DNA of 64,000 nt from an uncultured Clostridia bacterium. GTDB taxonomy: Bacteria; Bacillota; Clostridia; Christensenellales; Borkfalkiaceae. The translations under genes and the position numbers were made by a program. A model generated the notes under the pieces. It was not told where the DNA came from. It searched no databases and saw only the letters and a program-made list of their open reading frames with translations. Each line of letters begins with the position of its first letter. The stretch's first letter is position 1. The stretch spans positions 1 to 64,000 of the forward strand of contig CANQWO010000002.1 in the NCBI GenBank assembly GCA_947627565.1, written 5' to 3'. Shown piece by piece: positions 11,304-21,132 of the stretch.

Positions 11304-12071
11304 TTACTTTGTTGTCTCGGTGCCGTCCGCCGCGATCGTCCCGTCCGTGCAAACGACCGTGTAGTTGCTCACTTGGGGCTCCAATTCGTCAGTCTTCTTG
11401 ATCTCCTTCCATTCGTCGATCGTGCCGGCATAATGAATTTCCGTAAGCTCGACGCAATAAGAGAACGCCCCAGATCCGATCTCGGTCACGCTCTTGGGGA
11501 TCTCAATGCTCGTAAGCTCGACGCAATAAGAGAACGCCGCAGATCCGATCTCGGTCACTCCGTCGGGGAGCGTGATGCTCGTAAGCTCGACGCAATAAGA
11601 GAACGCCGCAGATCCGATCTCGGTCACACTCTTGGGGAGTTCGATGCTCGTAAGTGCGTTGCAACACGCAAATGCTCTGGTTCCAATCGTCTTCACGCTG
11701 CCGGGGATCGTAACACTCGTCAGCTTGCTATATTCCTCGGCCATGGAGTTATTGAAGGCATCCCCGCGGATCGCAGTCACGAACTTTCCCTGATAGCCAT
11801 AGGGAATGACGAGCGCAAGCTCTTCCACGCCGTCCAAAGCCGTATTGACGCCCGTCACCATGTAGGTATCCGTTTCCGTATCCAACATGTAGGAAAGGCC
11901 TTCCGTGTATTCCCACTTGTCTCCGCAACCGGAGCATACGTTCTCCACGGTATAGGTGTGGACATGCCCCACGGGGCCGCCGTTTTCGCCGCCGCAGGCG
12001 GCAAGGCCGAGCGAAAGGCAGAGCGCGGGAAGCAGCGCAATCAGCGCGATCCCAAATTTTTTGTTCATCAT
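11304..12071 (-). CDS. small BspA-type leucine-rich-repeat lipoprotein
   Basis: The 255-residue protein has a lipoprotein signal (LGLAAC, Cys at about residue 24) and a short Cys-containing linker ([17 protein letters not shown]). Five or so BspA-type LRR_5 repeats of 23 residues follow (pattern [23 protein letters not shown]). The last repeat grades into the common end module [12 protein letters not shown]. It should sit on the outer face of the membrane. Three consecutive repeats are almost identical at DNA level. GGAGG precedes two adjacent ATGs (12071, 12068). Function unknown; family members are often adhesins. Confidence 0.8.
   Translation of the reverse strand: MMNKKFGIALIALLPALCLSLGLAACGGENGGPVGHVHTYTVENVCSGCGDKWEYTEGLSYMLDTETDTYMVTGVNTALDGVEELALVIPYGYQGKFVTAIRGDAFNNSMAEEYSKLTSVTIPGSVKTIGTRAFACCNALTSIELPKSVTEIGSAAFSYCVELTSITLPDGVTEIGSAAFSYCVELTSIEIPKSVTEIGSGAFSYCVELTEIHYAGTIDEWKEIKKTDELEPQVSNYTVVCTDGTIAADGTETTK
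11447..11655 (-). repeat. three 69-base tandem repeats inside the LRR gene
   Basis: Three consecutive 69-base units, each coding one 23-residue LRR, differ at only a few bases. Copy number could change by recombination without breaking the frame. Confidence 0.8.
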
Positions 12072-12143
12072 GGTACCTCCAAAAATTTTGTAAAAAATAA
12101 GGACGCTCCAATATGGAACGCCCGCAGAGAGTATCCCATATTG

Positions 12144-12244
12144 TTGCGTCACAATTGAATTTTCCCGGTTTTGTAAGCGGAAAAAAGGATACACCTATGC
12201 TTAGGTTGTAGCCGCCTACAAAAACCTATTCAATTATGACGCAT
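12144..12244. repeat. 101-base imperfect palindrome between divergent genes
   Basis: Outer arms 12144-12160 and 12228-12244 match at 15 of 17 positions. Inner arms near 12167-12180 and 12212-12226 also pair, with one bulge and one mismatch. The loop is about 31 bases. The gap 12072-12352 holds no gene other than this element, a smaller hairpin at 12102-12125 and the promoter at 12317. Confidence 0.7.
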
Positions 12245-12316
12245 GTTCAGTATACCACGTTTGAGGGCAATTTGCAAGCATTCCGCGGGAAAAACAGAAA
12301 ATTTCCGCGAGACGGG

Positions 12317-12345
12317 TTGCATTCCCCGAAAAAAGGGTGTATACT
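12317..12345 (+). promoter_or_regulatory. promoter for the phosphodiesterase gene, predicted leaderless
   Basis: TTGCAT (12317-12322), a 17-base spacer and TATACT (12340-12345). Seven bases later comes the ATG, so the expected start point is at or next to the start codon; no ribosome site is present. Confidence 0.7.
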
Positions 12346-12352
12346 TAGAGCC

Positions 12353-13093
12353 ATGAAAACTTTTTTAACGCGCCTCCCCGTCGCGCATCGGGGACTGCAT
12401 GACAGCGAAAAACCCGAGAACTCCCTCTCCGCCTTCCGCGCGGCCGTAGAGCACGGCTATGCCATCGAGACGGACGTCCGCTTTACCAAAGATAAGCGGC
12501 TCGTCGTCATGCACGACGACAATTTGCAGCGCATGACGGGTGACCCGCGGACGGTATCGGAGTGTACCATGTCCGAGATCAAAGCTCTCAAATTCGTCGG
12601 AAGCGACGAAACAATCCCCACCGTTGCGGAATTTTTGGAGGCGGTGAACGGGACCTCGCCGCTGCTCATCGAGATCAAGGATATGCCGGGCGTCAAGGGC
12701 AAAGAAGTTGCGAAAGCGCTCTCGGAGGCGATGAAGGGTTATGGCGGCGAGTATGCCGTGCAGTCCTTCAATCCGCTCTATGTGAAGGCCTACAAAAAAT
12801 TGCATCCCGCAGTGATGTGCGGCGTGCTCGCCTCGACGGGGATGTATCAAAAGAGCGATCCCCTCATCTGGCGGACGAAAATGTATCTCGTTTCCCGCCT
12901 CAAGCTGAATTTCTATATCAAGCCCGACTTTGTCAGCTACGACATCTGGTCGCTGCCGCAAAAATGGGTGACGAAATTCAAGGGGATCAAGCTCGCGTGG
13001 ACCATCGGGTCGCCGGAGCTGGAAGAGAAAGCGCGGAAGTATGTCGACAACATCATTTTCGAAAATTATTGCGCGGAAATTCCCAAACCGTGA
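12353..13093 (+). CDS. glycerophosphodiester phosphodiesterase
   Basis: The 246-residue protein hydrolyses glycerophosphodiesters to glycerol-3-phosphate and an alcohol. Family motifs are clear: VAHRGLHDSEKPENSLSAF near the N-terminus (catalytic His and the PENS Glu), ETDVRFTKDKRLVVMHDD (metal ligands and second His), and IEIKDMPG. No signal peptide, so it is cytoplasmic and of the UgpQ/YqiK type. The upstream in-frame extension to 12236 crosses the palindrome and the promoter and is rejected. It is a single-gene unit ending at the hairpins 13097-13222. Confidence 0.9.
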   Translation: MKTFLTRLPVAHRGLHDSEKPENSLSAFRAAVEHGYAIETDVRFTKDKRLVVMHDDNLQRMTGDPRTVSECTMSEIKALKFVGSDETIPTVAEFLEAVNGTSPLLIEIKDMPGVKGKEVAKALSEAMKGYGGEYAVQSFNPLYVKAYKKLHPAVMCGVLASTGMYQKSDPLIWRTKMYLVSRLKLNFYIKPDFVSYDIWSLPQKWVTKFKGIKLAWTIGSPELEEKARKYVDNIIFENYCAEIPKP

Positions 13094-13096
13094 ACC

Positions 13097-13135
13097 GTGC
13101 GCCGTGCCCCCATGTGCCATGGGGGCACGGCGCAC
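13097..13135. terminator. perfect 18-bp GC-rich hairpin
   Basis: Arms 13097-13114 and 13118-13135 are perfectly complementary with a TGC loop. It starts 3 bases after the phosphodiesterase stop, but no T tract follows, so it may be a 3-prime stabiliser rather than the terminator itself. Confidence 0.7.
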
Positions 13136-13149
13136 GCGAGCTTTCGGCA

Positions 13150-13189
13150 AAAACGGGCATACCATGTCCGCGATCGTCCGTTCAAAATG
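13150..13189 (+). repeat. 40-base intergenic repeat carrying the CCATGTCCGCG motif, copy 1
   Basis: Matches 38953-38992 at 39 of 40 positions. The core 11-mer is at 13162-13172. Copy 1 ends exactly where the next terminator stem begins. Confidence 0.85.
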
Positions 13190-13222
13190 AAAACCGCACA
13201 GACAAATCGTCTGTGCGGTTTT
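13190..13222. terminator. bidirectional intrinsic terminator
   Basis: A 14-bp stem (AAAACCGCACAGAC and its complement) with a 5-base loop and A/T-rich ends lies between two convergent genes. Confidence 0.9.
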
Positions 13223-13237
13223 GTATTCGATAAAATG

Positions 13238-16200
13238 TCATTCCGTGACAAGCGCGATGCTGTGTTTCTCCTCATCGATCGTGAAGTGGCGCCCGGATTT
13301 CGTTGTCACATTCAACAAACCGTCTACCTCTTCCGTCGATTCGGCGAAGTATGCGGCGCCTTGGAAGACAACCAGCTCGACCGTCTTCTTCCCGTCCGCC
13401 ACGGAATAATCCGCATAGGTATTCTCCTCTGCGCCGTTTATGGTGAACACGGTCTTCTCGGTGACGGTGGCCGTATCGAGGAACGGCACTTCGAGCACTT
13501 CCTCCGCGCCCTCCGTCGTCTTTTCCGTCAGTTGGATCACATAATAGGTGGCTCCGGTTCTGATCTGCTGATCGTCGTAGGTGCGGACAATGTGCGTGAT
13601 GACCAAATTTTCGCTGTCGAAATAGGCCTCGGTGGACGCAATATCCTCGCCGTTCTTCTTGAGTTTTACATCGTAGACGCCGCCGACTCTGACTCTTTGG
13701 CTGTCGGTGGCGATCACGCGCTCGATCTCCATCTCATAGCCGCCGTCCGCCGTCAATGTCTCCGCACGGGTGAAGGCAAAGGCGCTATAACCGTATAAGC
13801 CGAAGATGCTTGCAAATGTGCCGTCGATGGTGAAGTGGAGCCGATAGATCGCCTGATCGCTGCCCGTGACTTCCACGGTATAGAGCCCGTTTTCCGCAGT
13901 GTATTTTGCGTCCTTGAAGCCGATGACCTCGCCCTTGGAATCAACAAACCCGGAATAGGCTCCGAACTCGCCCGTGGCCGTTTGGGAAGTGACTTCGCCG
14001 GCTTCGTTGTAGGTATCCAGGATCGTGATCAAACCGAATACATTCTGCGGTTGCGTGAGCCCCTGCATCGCATAGATGTAGACGCTGGCCAGATAGAGAA
14101 CGGACGGAAGCTGCCGTTGAAGGTACATCGAACGCAGCGTGTAGGTATTGTTGGAGACGCCGTCGGCCGTCTCGCCCGAATACTCCACTTCGAGCGCAAA
14201 GCGATATGAGCCCAAGATGAGGGTCATCGTCGTCGTTTCATCCTCATTCAACGTGCGTTCGACATAGCAAGAAGTCGATCTCCCGTTGAAGACGACGCTC
14301 CCGCTCACTCTGAACTCCGTTGCGCCCGTGGGGGTGAAGGTGAGATTTTCGAGCTTCGCCGTGCTGCCGTCGCTCATCGGGATGGGATAGGCGTCCTGAT
14401 TCCCCTCGGCGCGCGTGAACATCAGTTGATAGCCGTTGGTGAGGTAATACGTCTTATCCTTCCAGGTGATCGAGGAACCGAAGGCGCCGAACTCCTCCTC
14501 AACAAATCCGTATTCGTTGGCATCGGGATCGCTGCTATCGCGATGATACAGATAGACCTTCTGATTCTTGACATTATAATAGTATTGCGTCTCTCCGCCG
14601 TAGATCATGAAGCCGTAGCTGTAGAAGACCATCGCATCGAGATCCTTGGTAAAGTAGCTGCGGGGCGTGAAGTCGCTCGGAACGGCAGTGCCCTTTTCGA
14701 GATCGTAGGTATAGATGCAGGCATCCGACCCCTCACGATTCGCATAATAGAGCAAGCTATCGTTGATTAACACATACCGGCCGAGTTCGGGAATCCCATA
14801 TTCGTCATAGCGGATGGCATTGCCGAAGCCGTCGAACGCAATCACCGAGAGTTCCGCTTCGTTGACGAGAATGGTGACGATCTCCTCGTTGTATACAATG
14901 AACGTGTTGTAGAGGGTGGTGGAATCGGAACCGATCGTAATGGTGCTCCGGATCCCGCGGATGGTGTGTTCTTCCGATCCTACTTTGTAAACAAGGGTGA
15001 AGAGCTGCGTATTCCCGGACACCTCATAGGTATAGGTGCCGTGATAGACTTCCTCACGTTCGCCATCCTTGATCGTAAAGACGGTGAAATTGCCATGGCC
15101 GTCGAGTTCAAGGGACTCATCCCCGATGCTCTGATTGCGCATGAGAAGATAGGAGGCGAACTCGCTGCCGCGCCGCGCATAGGTTCTGTCCTCGGCGATG
15201 TCGAAATACATCGAACCTTCACTCGTGAGGAAGCAGATCACCTTCTTTTCCTTGTCGCGGACATAGTAGACGCCGTTCAGAATGTTGCCGCCGACGGAGA
15301 GGCTCGCATTGTACCCGAAGCCATCGAGTGTGAGCGTGCCGAAGCCCGTCTCCGTGCTACTGTATTCGCCCTCAAAGTCGCCGTTGTGCTTCGTGAAGAG
15401 TCTGGTGTTGTTGATTTGGATGAGAAGGAAATCGAACTCCTTCTTTTCGCCGCTCTCGTCCCCGTTCAGCGTCCCCGTGAAGTGATAGATGACGCCATCG
15501 AAGGCCGTTTTTCTGCCTGTGTTTTCAAAGGTCCCGTAATAGCTCGTGACGACGGCGTCCTCGCCCTCGGTTTCGGCGGGCGTGACGATGGTGTAGACTG
15601 CGCCGTCCTTGCCGTCGAAGTCGATGTATTCGAGCCGATCCGCAGCGCCGTTCTCGTTCATGCAATACACGGTGCCGAGCAGTGTGCTGAGAATGATGAA
15701 GGTCTGATCCTCATCGTTCATCTCGAGAGAGAGCGTTCCCGAAGAAGTGACGATCACAAGGATGTTCCCGCTGCGCGTGTAGGAGCCGACGATCTCCTGC
15801 CTCACGCCGCCTGCATCATAGGTGAGCACCGCAAACCCGGCGATCAAGGAGAGTTCGGCGGAGAGGCTCGTCTCCCCCTCTTGCTCGTGATAGACGGTAT
15901 CGTAGGTCTCCGCTTCGCCCTCTTTGGGGGTCACGGAATACCAATAGGCGATGGGGTAGGTGCCGGAACTTGATATCGAGATGTACGCGGTATCGAAGAC
16001 GATCTCCGCAAGATCAGAGATGTCGATGGGCGTACTCAGATAGGAGACGTCGTCGAAATACTTGGAAACGGTGGCATGCCGCCTTCCGTCCTCCTCGGTA
16101 TAGGTGCCTTCGGCGACCTTCACAAAGACGCGCGTAGTCGTGCTGGCGGTGCTGATCGCATAGAGGGAGAAGTCCCCTTCCTCGCTCTCGTTGAGCACGA

Positions 16201-18277
16201 TGAGAGGCGCATAGTGGAAGTAGACGCCCTCCTGATCGTCCTTATAATAATATTCGCTGTAACCGAGAGCCTTCTTGTCGAAGTGATACTCGACGACAAC
16301 TTGATTTTCCACCAACGTCTGCGTAGCATAGACGTGGAACATCAACGTCTGCGTGGAGGTGTAGACGGTGACGATATATCCGCCGAACGCAGAGGACGTG
16401 TAGGTATAAGATCCGTTTACGATGGAATCGCCCGAATATGTGGCATTGTAGAGGCCGTCAAGCGTGAGCGTCTCCGCGCCCGAGGTGAAGGTGTTGTCGA
16501 ACGACGCATTATAGCTGGTATATGCCCTCCGGCCCGAAACATTTACGATCTTGCAGGTATCGAGAAGTCTGCCCGTGCTGGTATCGTAAAGATAGAACGT
16601 ATCGGCCTGCTCGGCGAAACGGTAGTAGTAATTCGCAATCGAGGTCCCCATATTCATGGCCGCGACGCCGTATCCGTTGAACGTGAGCGCATTGAGATTT
16701 TGCGGGTAGACCATGGGCGCACCGCGATACATCGCGGCATATTCGAGAATGCCGATCGAATAAGACGCTTCGTCGCGGATGCTGAAGACGGGGGTGTTCA
16801 CATTGTTGACGGTGGCGATCCCCTGCATGAACACGAAGGATGTGCCGGCGAGCTCGCCGCTCGTAAACGTTGCCTCGTATTCTGCGCCCTCACGGTAGGC
16901 ATACGTTCCCTTGGATTCGGCAATGACTGTCTTGCCGCCCTGCCCGTTGTCTTCATTTCTGGTATATGTGACGTTGTTGAGCTCGTCGAGGATGAGCACG
17001 GTATTGGAATCCAGCCCGGTCCCCATCACATAGAGCGAAAGATTGTGCTGACGGGCCGTCACATAATAGGCGAAGGTCCCATTCTCATCGTTGAAAACCC
17101 CTTCTAAGATGACCTTCTGCGCATCGTCATAGAAGAGGAAACCGTTGGTGATCGCGTCGTACTCGCCCTTGAAGAAGACGCCCGCACGTTCGAGATAGAC
17201 CTCCTCGGCGTCTGCCGAGAAGTGATAGATGTAGTCGATGCTCTCGAAATTATCGATGTACCCCTTGGTCCAGATGCCATAGAGGAACACGTCCTCTTCG
17301 AGCGGGAAATAATAGAGGTCCTCATCCTCCCCGCCGAAGAGGAAGGTGTTCAGATAGTTGGAGGGGATGAGCTCCTCGTCCGCGGCATCGCCCGTGGCGC
17401 TCTTGCTCCATCCCGTCAGGCAATACCCGCTCGCATAGAAGTTGCTTTCGGGAAGAAGCACTTCCGCGCCGTATAGGCCGCTGATCTCGGCCGTCTCCTC
17501 CTCGCCGTCCGGATAGTTGGCATAGAGGAGGACGCGGATCTCCGCGCGGTCGAAATACATCCTGAACAGGTTCTCGGAGGGAGTTTCGCTGAGCACTTTT
17601 TCCGTGAGATCTCCCTCGTGCTCTGTGGCATTGAACCCCGCGGGTGCGACTTCTTCGGGATCGAGCACAAAGGCAGAGCTACTCCCATACGCATACCCAA
17701 CATAGTTTTCCTCTCCCTTCTCGTAGGTAGCGAGATCGTCGAGGCTCTGGAGATAGCGCTCCACGGTATAGCCGACCATGTAATGCGCAGTAAGCGTGAT
17801 GTCCTCGGCGGGCATCGTATCCGTGGCGCCGAGCGCCTTGCCGGAATAGAGCCACTCCCCGAACCGGAAGTTCTCCTTGACGGGTACATAATTCTCGAGC
17901 GTAGTGCTCAGATTCGTCCCCGGTTTCAGATAGAAAGACGCGGAGGAGACGGAGCCGCCCGCAACATCGAGGGTGACAAGGTACATCTTCTCCCATTTGG
18001 CATAGAACGTGCGGCTTTTCTCGACCGTCTGCTTCTCCGAAACGGGATCCCCGGTGCATTCTGCGTCTTCGAACCAGCCTTCGAAGCTGTATCCTTCGCG
18101 CTCGGGAACGGGGAGCGTGACCTCCTCTCCCTTTGTCACTTTCATGCTTGCGATCGCATTGCCGCCGTTCGTCTCGAATTTGAACGTGATGCCTCCCGCG
18201 CATGCCGCAATGGCAAAGCACAGGACTGCGAGCGCTGTCATCAAGACAAGGGCAAGACCTTTTCTCATCTTTTTCAT
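13238..18277 (-). CDS. 1679-residue InlB-repeat surface lipoprotein with unrecognised repeats
   Basis: The signal peptide ends in a lipobox (FAIAAC, Cys26). Residues about 30-96 form a Listeria-Bacteroides (InlB B) repeat: FETNGGNAI...GYSFEGWFEDAECTG...RTFYAKW. Two more divergent ones follow to about residue 345. The remaining 1300 residues are beta-rich and Tyr/Thr/Gly-rich, and contain a recurring L-T/E-F/L-D/N-G-F/Y-G core (around residues 532, 606, 887, 984, 1057 and 1147) that I cannot assign to a family. No C-terminal anchor is visible, so the lipid is the membrane anchor. AAGGAG precedes the ATG at 18277. It is the last gene of the MoxR/VWA operon, 21 bases after the preceding LRR gene. 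Confidence 0.8.
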   Translation of the reverse strand: MKKMRKGLALVLMTALAVLCFAIAACAGGITFKFETNGGNAIASMKVTKGEEVTLPVPEREGYSFEGWFEDAECTGDPVSEKQTVEKSRTFYAKWEKMYLVTLDVAGGSVSSASFYLKPGTNLSTTLENYVPVKENFRFGEWLYSGKALGATDTMPAEDITLTAHYMVGYTVERYLQSLDDLATYEKGEENYVGYAYGSSSAFVLDPEEVAPAGFNATEHEGDLTEKVLSETPSENLFRMYFDRAEIRVLLYANYPDGEEETAEISGLYGAEVLLPESNFYASGYCLTGWSKSATGDAADEELIPSNYLNTFLFGGEDEDLYYFPLEEDVFLYGIWTKGYIDNFESIDYIYHFSADAEEVYLERAGVFFKGEYDAITNGFLFYDDAQKVILEGVFNDENGTFAYYVTARQHNLSLYVMGTGLDSNTVLILDELNNVTYTRNEDNGQGGKTVIAESKGTYAYREGAEYEATFTSGELAGTSFVFMQGIATVNNVNTPVFSIRDEASYSIGILEYAAMYRGAPMVYPQNLNALTFNGYGVAAMNMGTSIANYYYRFAEQADTFYLYDTSTGRLLDTCKIVNVSGRRAYTSYNASFDNTFTSGAETLTLDGLYNATYSGDSIVNGSYTYTSSAFGGYIVTVYTSTQTLMFHVYATQTLVENQVVVEYHFDKKALGYSEYYYKDDQEGVYFHYAPLIVLNESEEGDFSLYAISTASTTTRVFVKVAEGTYTEEDGRRHATVSKYFDDVSYLSTPIDISDLAEIVFDTAYISISSSGTYPIAYWYSVTPKEGEAETYDTVYHEQEGETSLSAELSLIAGFAVLTYDAGGVRQEIVGSYTRSGNILVIVTSSGTLSLEMNDEDQTFIILSTLLGTVYCMNENGAADRLEYIDFDGKDGAVYTIVTPAETEGEDAVVTSYYGTFENTGRKTAFDGVIYHFTGTLNGDESGEKKEFDFLLIQINNTRLFTKHNGDFEGEYSSTETGFGTLTLDGFGYNASLSVGGNILNGVYYVRDKEKKVICFLTSEGSMYFDIAEDRTYARRGSEFASYLLMRNQSIGDESLELDGHGNFTVFTIKDGEREEVYHGTYTYEVSGNTQLFTLVYKVGSEEHTIRGIRSTITIGSDSTTLYNTFIVYNEEIVTILVNEAELSVIAFDGFGNAIRYDEYGIPELGRYVLINDSLLYYANREGSDACIYTYDLEKGTAVPSDFTPRSYFTKDLDAMVFYSYGFMIYGGETQYYYNVKNQKVYLYHRDSSDPDANEYGFVEEEFGAFGSSITWKDKTYYLTNGYQLMFTRAEGNQDAYPIPMSDGSTAKLENLTFTPTGATEFRVSGSVVFNGRSTSCYVERTLNEDETTTMTLILGSYRFALEVEYSGETADGVSNNTYTLRSMYLQRQLPSVLYLASVYIYAMQGLTQPQNVFGLITILDTYNEAGEVTSQTATGEFGAYSGFVDSKGEVIGFKDAKYTAENGLYTVEVTGSDQAIYRLHFTIDGTFASIFGLYGYSAFAFTRAETLTADGGYEMEIERVIATDSQRVRVGGVYDVKLKKNGEDIASTEAYFDSENLVITHIVRTYDDQQIRTGATYYVIQLTEKTTEGAEEVLEVPFLDTATVTEKTVFTINGAEENTYADYSVADGKKTVELVVFQGAAYFAESTEEVDGLLNVTTKSGRHFTIDEEKHSIALVTE

Positions 18278-18298
18278 AACGGATATCTCCTTTCGACC

Positions 18299-21106
18299 TT
18301 ACTGATTTTCCGGATGCTCGTCGTAGAGGGCATAGAGCACGGTGCCCTCCGCGGCATCTCTCCAACTCTGCACGTCGTATTCCGCTTCCCCGTCCTCGGA
18401 GGTCGCCCATCCGGCGAACGCGAAGCCATCCCTGTGGGGCGCGACCGCCCCGAAACGCGCATAGGGATTGGATACCTGCCCCACCGTTACGCTGAGAACA
18501 TTCCCCGTTTCATCCAATGTGCAACCCCAGAAAACGGGGCGGAAGGAGGAGTTCCACAGGCCGTCCCATGCCGCAGAGGCGGTCATGGGCGCGGCGGAAT
18601 AGACAGTCATATTGAAACATTTATAGAACGCGTGCGGCCCGATGTAGCCGATCGCTCCGCGCATGACAACGGAGCCGAGCTGCACACAGTCGCGAAACGC
18701 ATTTTCACCGATATATTCGAGGCTTGCGGGCAGCGACAGCGAGGACAATCCCTCGAGCCTATAAAACGCGCATGTCCCGATCCTCTCGAGCCCCTCCGAG
18801 AAGTTGATCTTTTCGATCCCCGCTCGGAAGAACGCGTAATCCCCCACCTCTTTGACGGTAGCGGGAAGCGTGAGCTCTTTCAGGGAGATACATTTGCTGA
18901 ACGCAAGGGCCCCGATGACCTCCGCGCTCCCGAGATCGAGTTCGGCGAGCGAATCGCAGTTGCTGAAAGCGCGATCCCCCACATAGGTGACGGAGGCGGG
19001 CAGTTTGACGGAGGTAACGGCCGCGCACTGGCAGAAGGCATAGGCCCCGACTGTCTCCAACGCATTGCCGAAAACCAAGCTGTTGAGGCTGCTGCACCCC
19101 CAGAAGGCGCCTACATCAAGGGTCTTGAGCGAGGTGACGGAAAAATCAAGCGATGTGAGCGCCGAACATCCCGCAAAGGCGAGGGCTCCCACCTCTTCCA
19201 ACGAACGGGGAAGCGAAGTTCCCAGCGAGATCAGAGAGGTACAGCCGAAGAACGTCTGCGCTCCGATGCTCTGCAGATTCCGGCTGAGCGAGACGGAGGT
19301 AAGAGCAGTACAGCCGGAGAATGCGGCGACGCCGATGTGTCCGACGCGGTTGAGATTCTGCACACCCGTGATGATCTCACAGTTTGCAAACGCAGCGTCT
19401 GCAATCCCCTCCACGTTTTCGGAAAGCGCCACTTCGCTCTGCGTGATATCCGCATATCCCACGACCCAGTTTCCCGCATAGATGACGCCTTCCGCCGTGG
19501 GATTGTTCCAGAGCGCGGTGCCGTAATAGGCGCGCTGCCCGATGGCCTCCACCGTCTCGGGGACGAGAAGGTAGGAATTATCCCTGTTGTTGCTCACGCT
19601 GAGGCAATTCGCGAAAGCGCCGTTGCCGATGCGCTTTAAGCCCCTTCTCTGGAAGACGATATTGCTGAGCGTGCCGCAATTATAGAAGGCATAGTTGCCG
19701 ATCTCCTCGAGCGCGCTCCCTTCGTCGGTGATCAGACTGCGGAGTTTGGGAGAATCCGCAAAGGCATAGGCTCCCACATATTTCACGCTCACGGGGAGCC
19801 TGACCGTGCCGAGTTCGGGGCAGGACTGAAATACTCTCGAGGCGATGCCGACCGTATTTTCTTTGAAACTCGCCACTGTGAAATCGGAGACGGCCTTACT
19901 TTCCGCCGTGGCGCCCACGAGCCAATCCCCTGCGTAGACGAAACCGCCGTGGGTATTGTCGGCGACCTGCTTCCGGTAGAGTTCCGTCCCGAGAAATACG
20001 TCGCGGCCGATCGCATTGACCGATCCGGGAAGCGTGATTTCCTCCAACGCCTCACACCCGGAAAAGACATAATTGCCGAGGGAGGCAAGTCCCTCCGCAA
20101 GCCCGACTTGCTCCAGCTTTTTGCACCCGGAAAAGGCATAATTGCCGATGGAGAGCCCATCGGTCTCTGCAAATGTCGCCTTTGCGAGGTTCAGACGGTT
20201 GGAGAAGGCGTTCTCGCCGATGGAGAGCAATCCCTCGCCGAAGGAAACCGAGGTGAGCGCGTCCTCCGATGAAGAGGAGGCGGAGAAGGCGTCCGTGCCG
20301 ATAGTCTGCAACGAATCGGGAAATTCGAGCGAAGCGATGCCCGTACAGGAATAGAACGCCGTATCGCCGATGGAAAGGAGATCTTCACCGAATGCGATCT
20401 CCTTGAGATTTCTGCAATAGGCAAAGGTCGTAGGGGCGATCTCCTGCAGATGGGCGGGAAGTTTGACGGATGTGAGACTGCTGCAGCCCTGGAAAGCGCT
20501 CTCGCCGATGGAGACAACGCTGTCCGGAAGTTCGACGGACACAAGGCGCGGGCACTGATAGAACGCATTGGCCCCGACGGTGCGCACGTTGGCGCCCACA
20601 ATGAGGTTTTCGATCCTGCCCGAGGCGCGGAATGCCGCATCGAGGATGGCGGTGACGGGTTTCCCGCGGTAGACGTCCTCGATCCGCACCGTCCCCTGCG
20701 CCGTCCCCGATTGAGAGATGGCGTACTCCGTATCCCCGTTGATGAGGGTATAGATGAGCCCCGTTTCGTAATTTTTGTGGAAGTTCTGGACGGCGGACCA
20801 TTCGGAGCGGAGGCTGTTTTGGCTGCCCCCCACGGCCATCACCTTGATCTCATAGTCCCCTTCCGCGAGATCGGAAAGGGTATAGGAGGTCCTGCGGGTA
20901 GTCGCCTCCGATTCGGTCTCCGTCTGGAGATCGCGGATATTCAGGGTGTAACTGCGAGCCCCCTCCACTTCCTCCCAAGAGAGCACGTTGTTCTCATCGA
21001 TCGAAAAGCCCGCGGGCGCGTCCAACTGCGCACCCGAGCATGCCGTAAATATAAACGCTACAAAGAGCGCGACGATGAGAGCAAGCGTCGAGTTGAATTT
21101 TTTCAT
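18299..21106 (-). CDS. 935-residue BspA-type leucine-rich-repeat lipoprotein
   Basis: The lipobox is IFTAC at about residues 19-23. A fibronectin type III-like module follows (about 28-115, NVLSWEEVEGARSYTLNI...GDYEIKVMAV). About 30 LRR_5 repeats with the pattern LxSIGExAFxGCxSLTSVxLP fill about residues 125-860. The C-terminus carries a single InlB-type module (HRDGFAFAGWATSEDGEAEY). The start at 21106 has a perfect AGGAGG; the frame upstream overlaps the previous gene and is rejected. Surface-exposed; likely adhesive or ligand-binding by family resemblance. Co-transcribed with the VWA genes. Confidence 0.85.
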   Translation of the reverse strand: MKKFNSTLALIVALFVAFIFTACSGAQLDAPAGFSIDENNVLSWEEVEGARSYTLNIRDLQTETESEATTRRTSYTLSDLAEGDYEIKVMAVGGSQNSLRSEWSAVQNFHKNYETGLIYTLINGDTEYAISQSGTAQGTVRIEDVYRGKPVTAILDAAFRASGRIENLIVGANVRTVGANAFYQCPRLVSVELPDSVVSIGESAFQGCSSLTSVKLPAHLQEIAPTTFAYCRNLKEIAFGEDLLSIGDTAFYSCTGIASLEFPDSLQTIGTDAFSASSSSEDALTSVSFGEGLLSIGENAFSNRLNLAKATFAETDGLSIGNYAFSGCKKLEQVGLAEGLASLGNYVFSGCEALEEITLPGSVNAIGRDVFLGTELYRKQVADNTHGGFVYAGDWLVGATAESKAVSDFTVASFKENTVGIASRVFQSCPELGTVRLPVSVKYVGAYAFADSPKLRSLITDEGSALEEIGNYAFYNCGTLSNIVFQRRGLKRIGNGAFANCLSVSNNRDNSYLLVPETVEAIGQRAYYGTALWNNPTAEGVIYAGNWVVGYADITQSEVALSENVEGIADAAFANCEIITGVQNLNRVGHIGVAAFSGCTALTSVSLSRNLQSIGAQTFFGCTSLISLGTSLPRSLEEVGALAFAGCSALTSLDFSVTSLKTLDVGAFWGCSSLNSLVFGNALETVGAYAFCQCAAVTSVKLPASVTYVGDRAFSNCDSLAELDLGSAEVIGALAFSKCISLKELTLPATVKEVGDYAFFRAGIEKINFSEGLERIGTCAFYRLEGLSSLSLPASLEYIGENAFRDCVQLGSVVMRGAIGYIGPHAFYKCFNMTVYSAAPMTASAAWDGLWNSSFRPVFWGCTLDETGNVLSVTVGQVSNPYARFGAVAPHRDGFAFAGWATSEDGEAEYDVQSWRDAAEGTVLYALYDEHPENQ

Positions 21107-21132
21107 GGATTCCTCCTTGCAGGGGGCGTGTC

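Noticed and set aside
12236-12352. Upstream extension of the phosphodiesterase gene
   Set aside because: It runs through the palindrome and the promoter; family similarity begins at the ATG at 12353.
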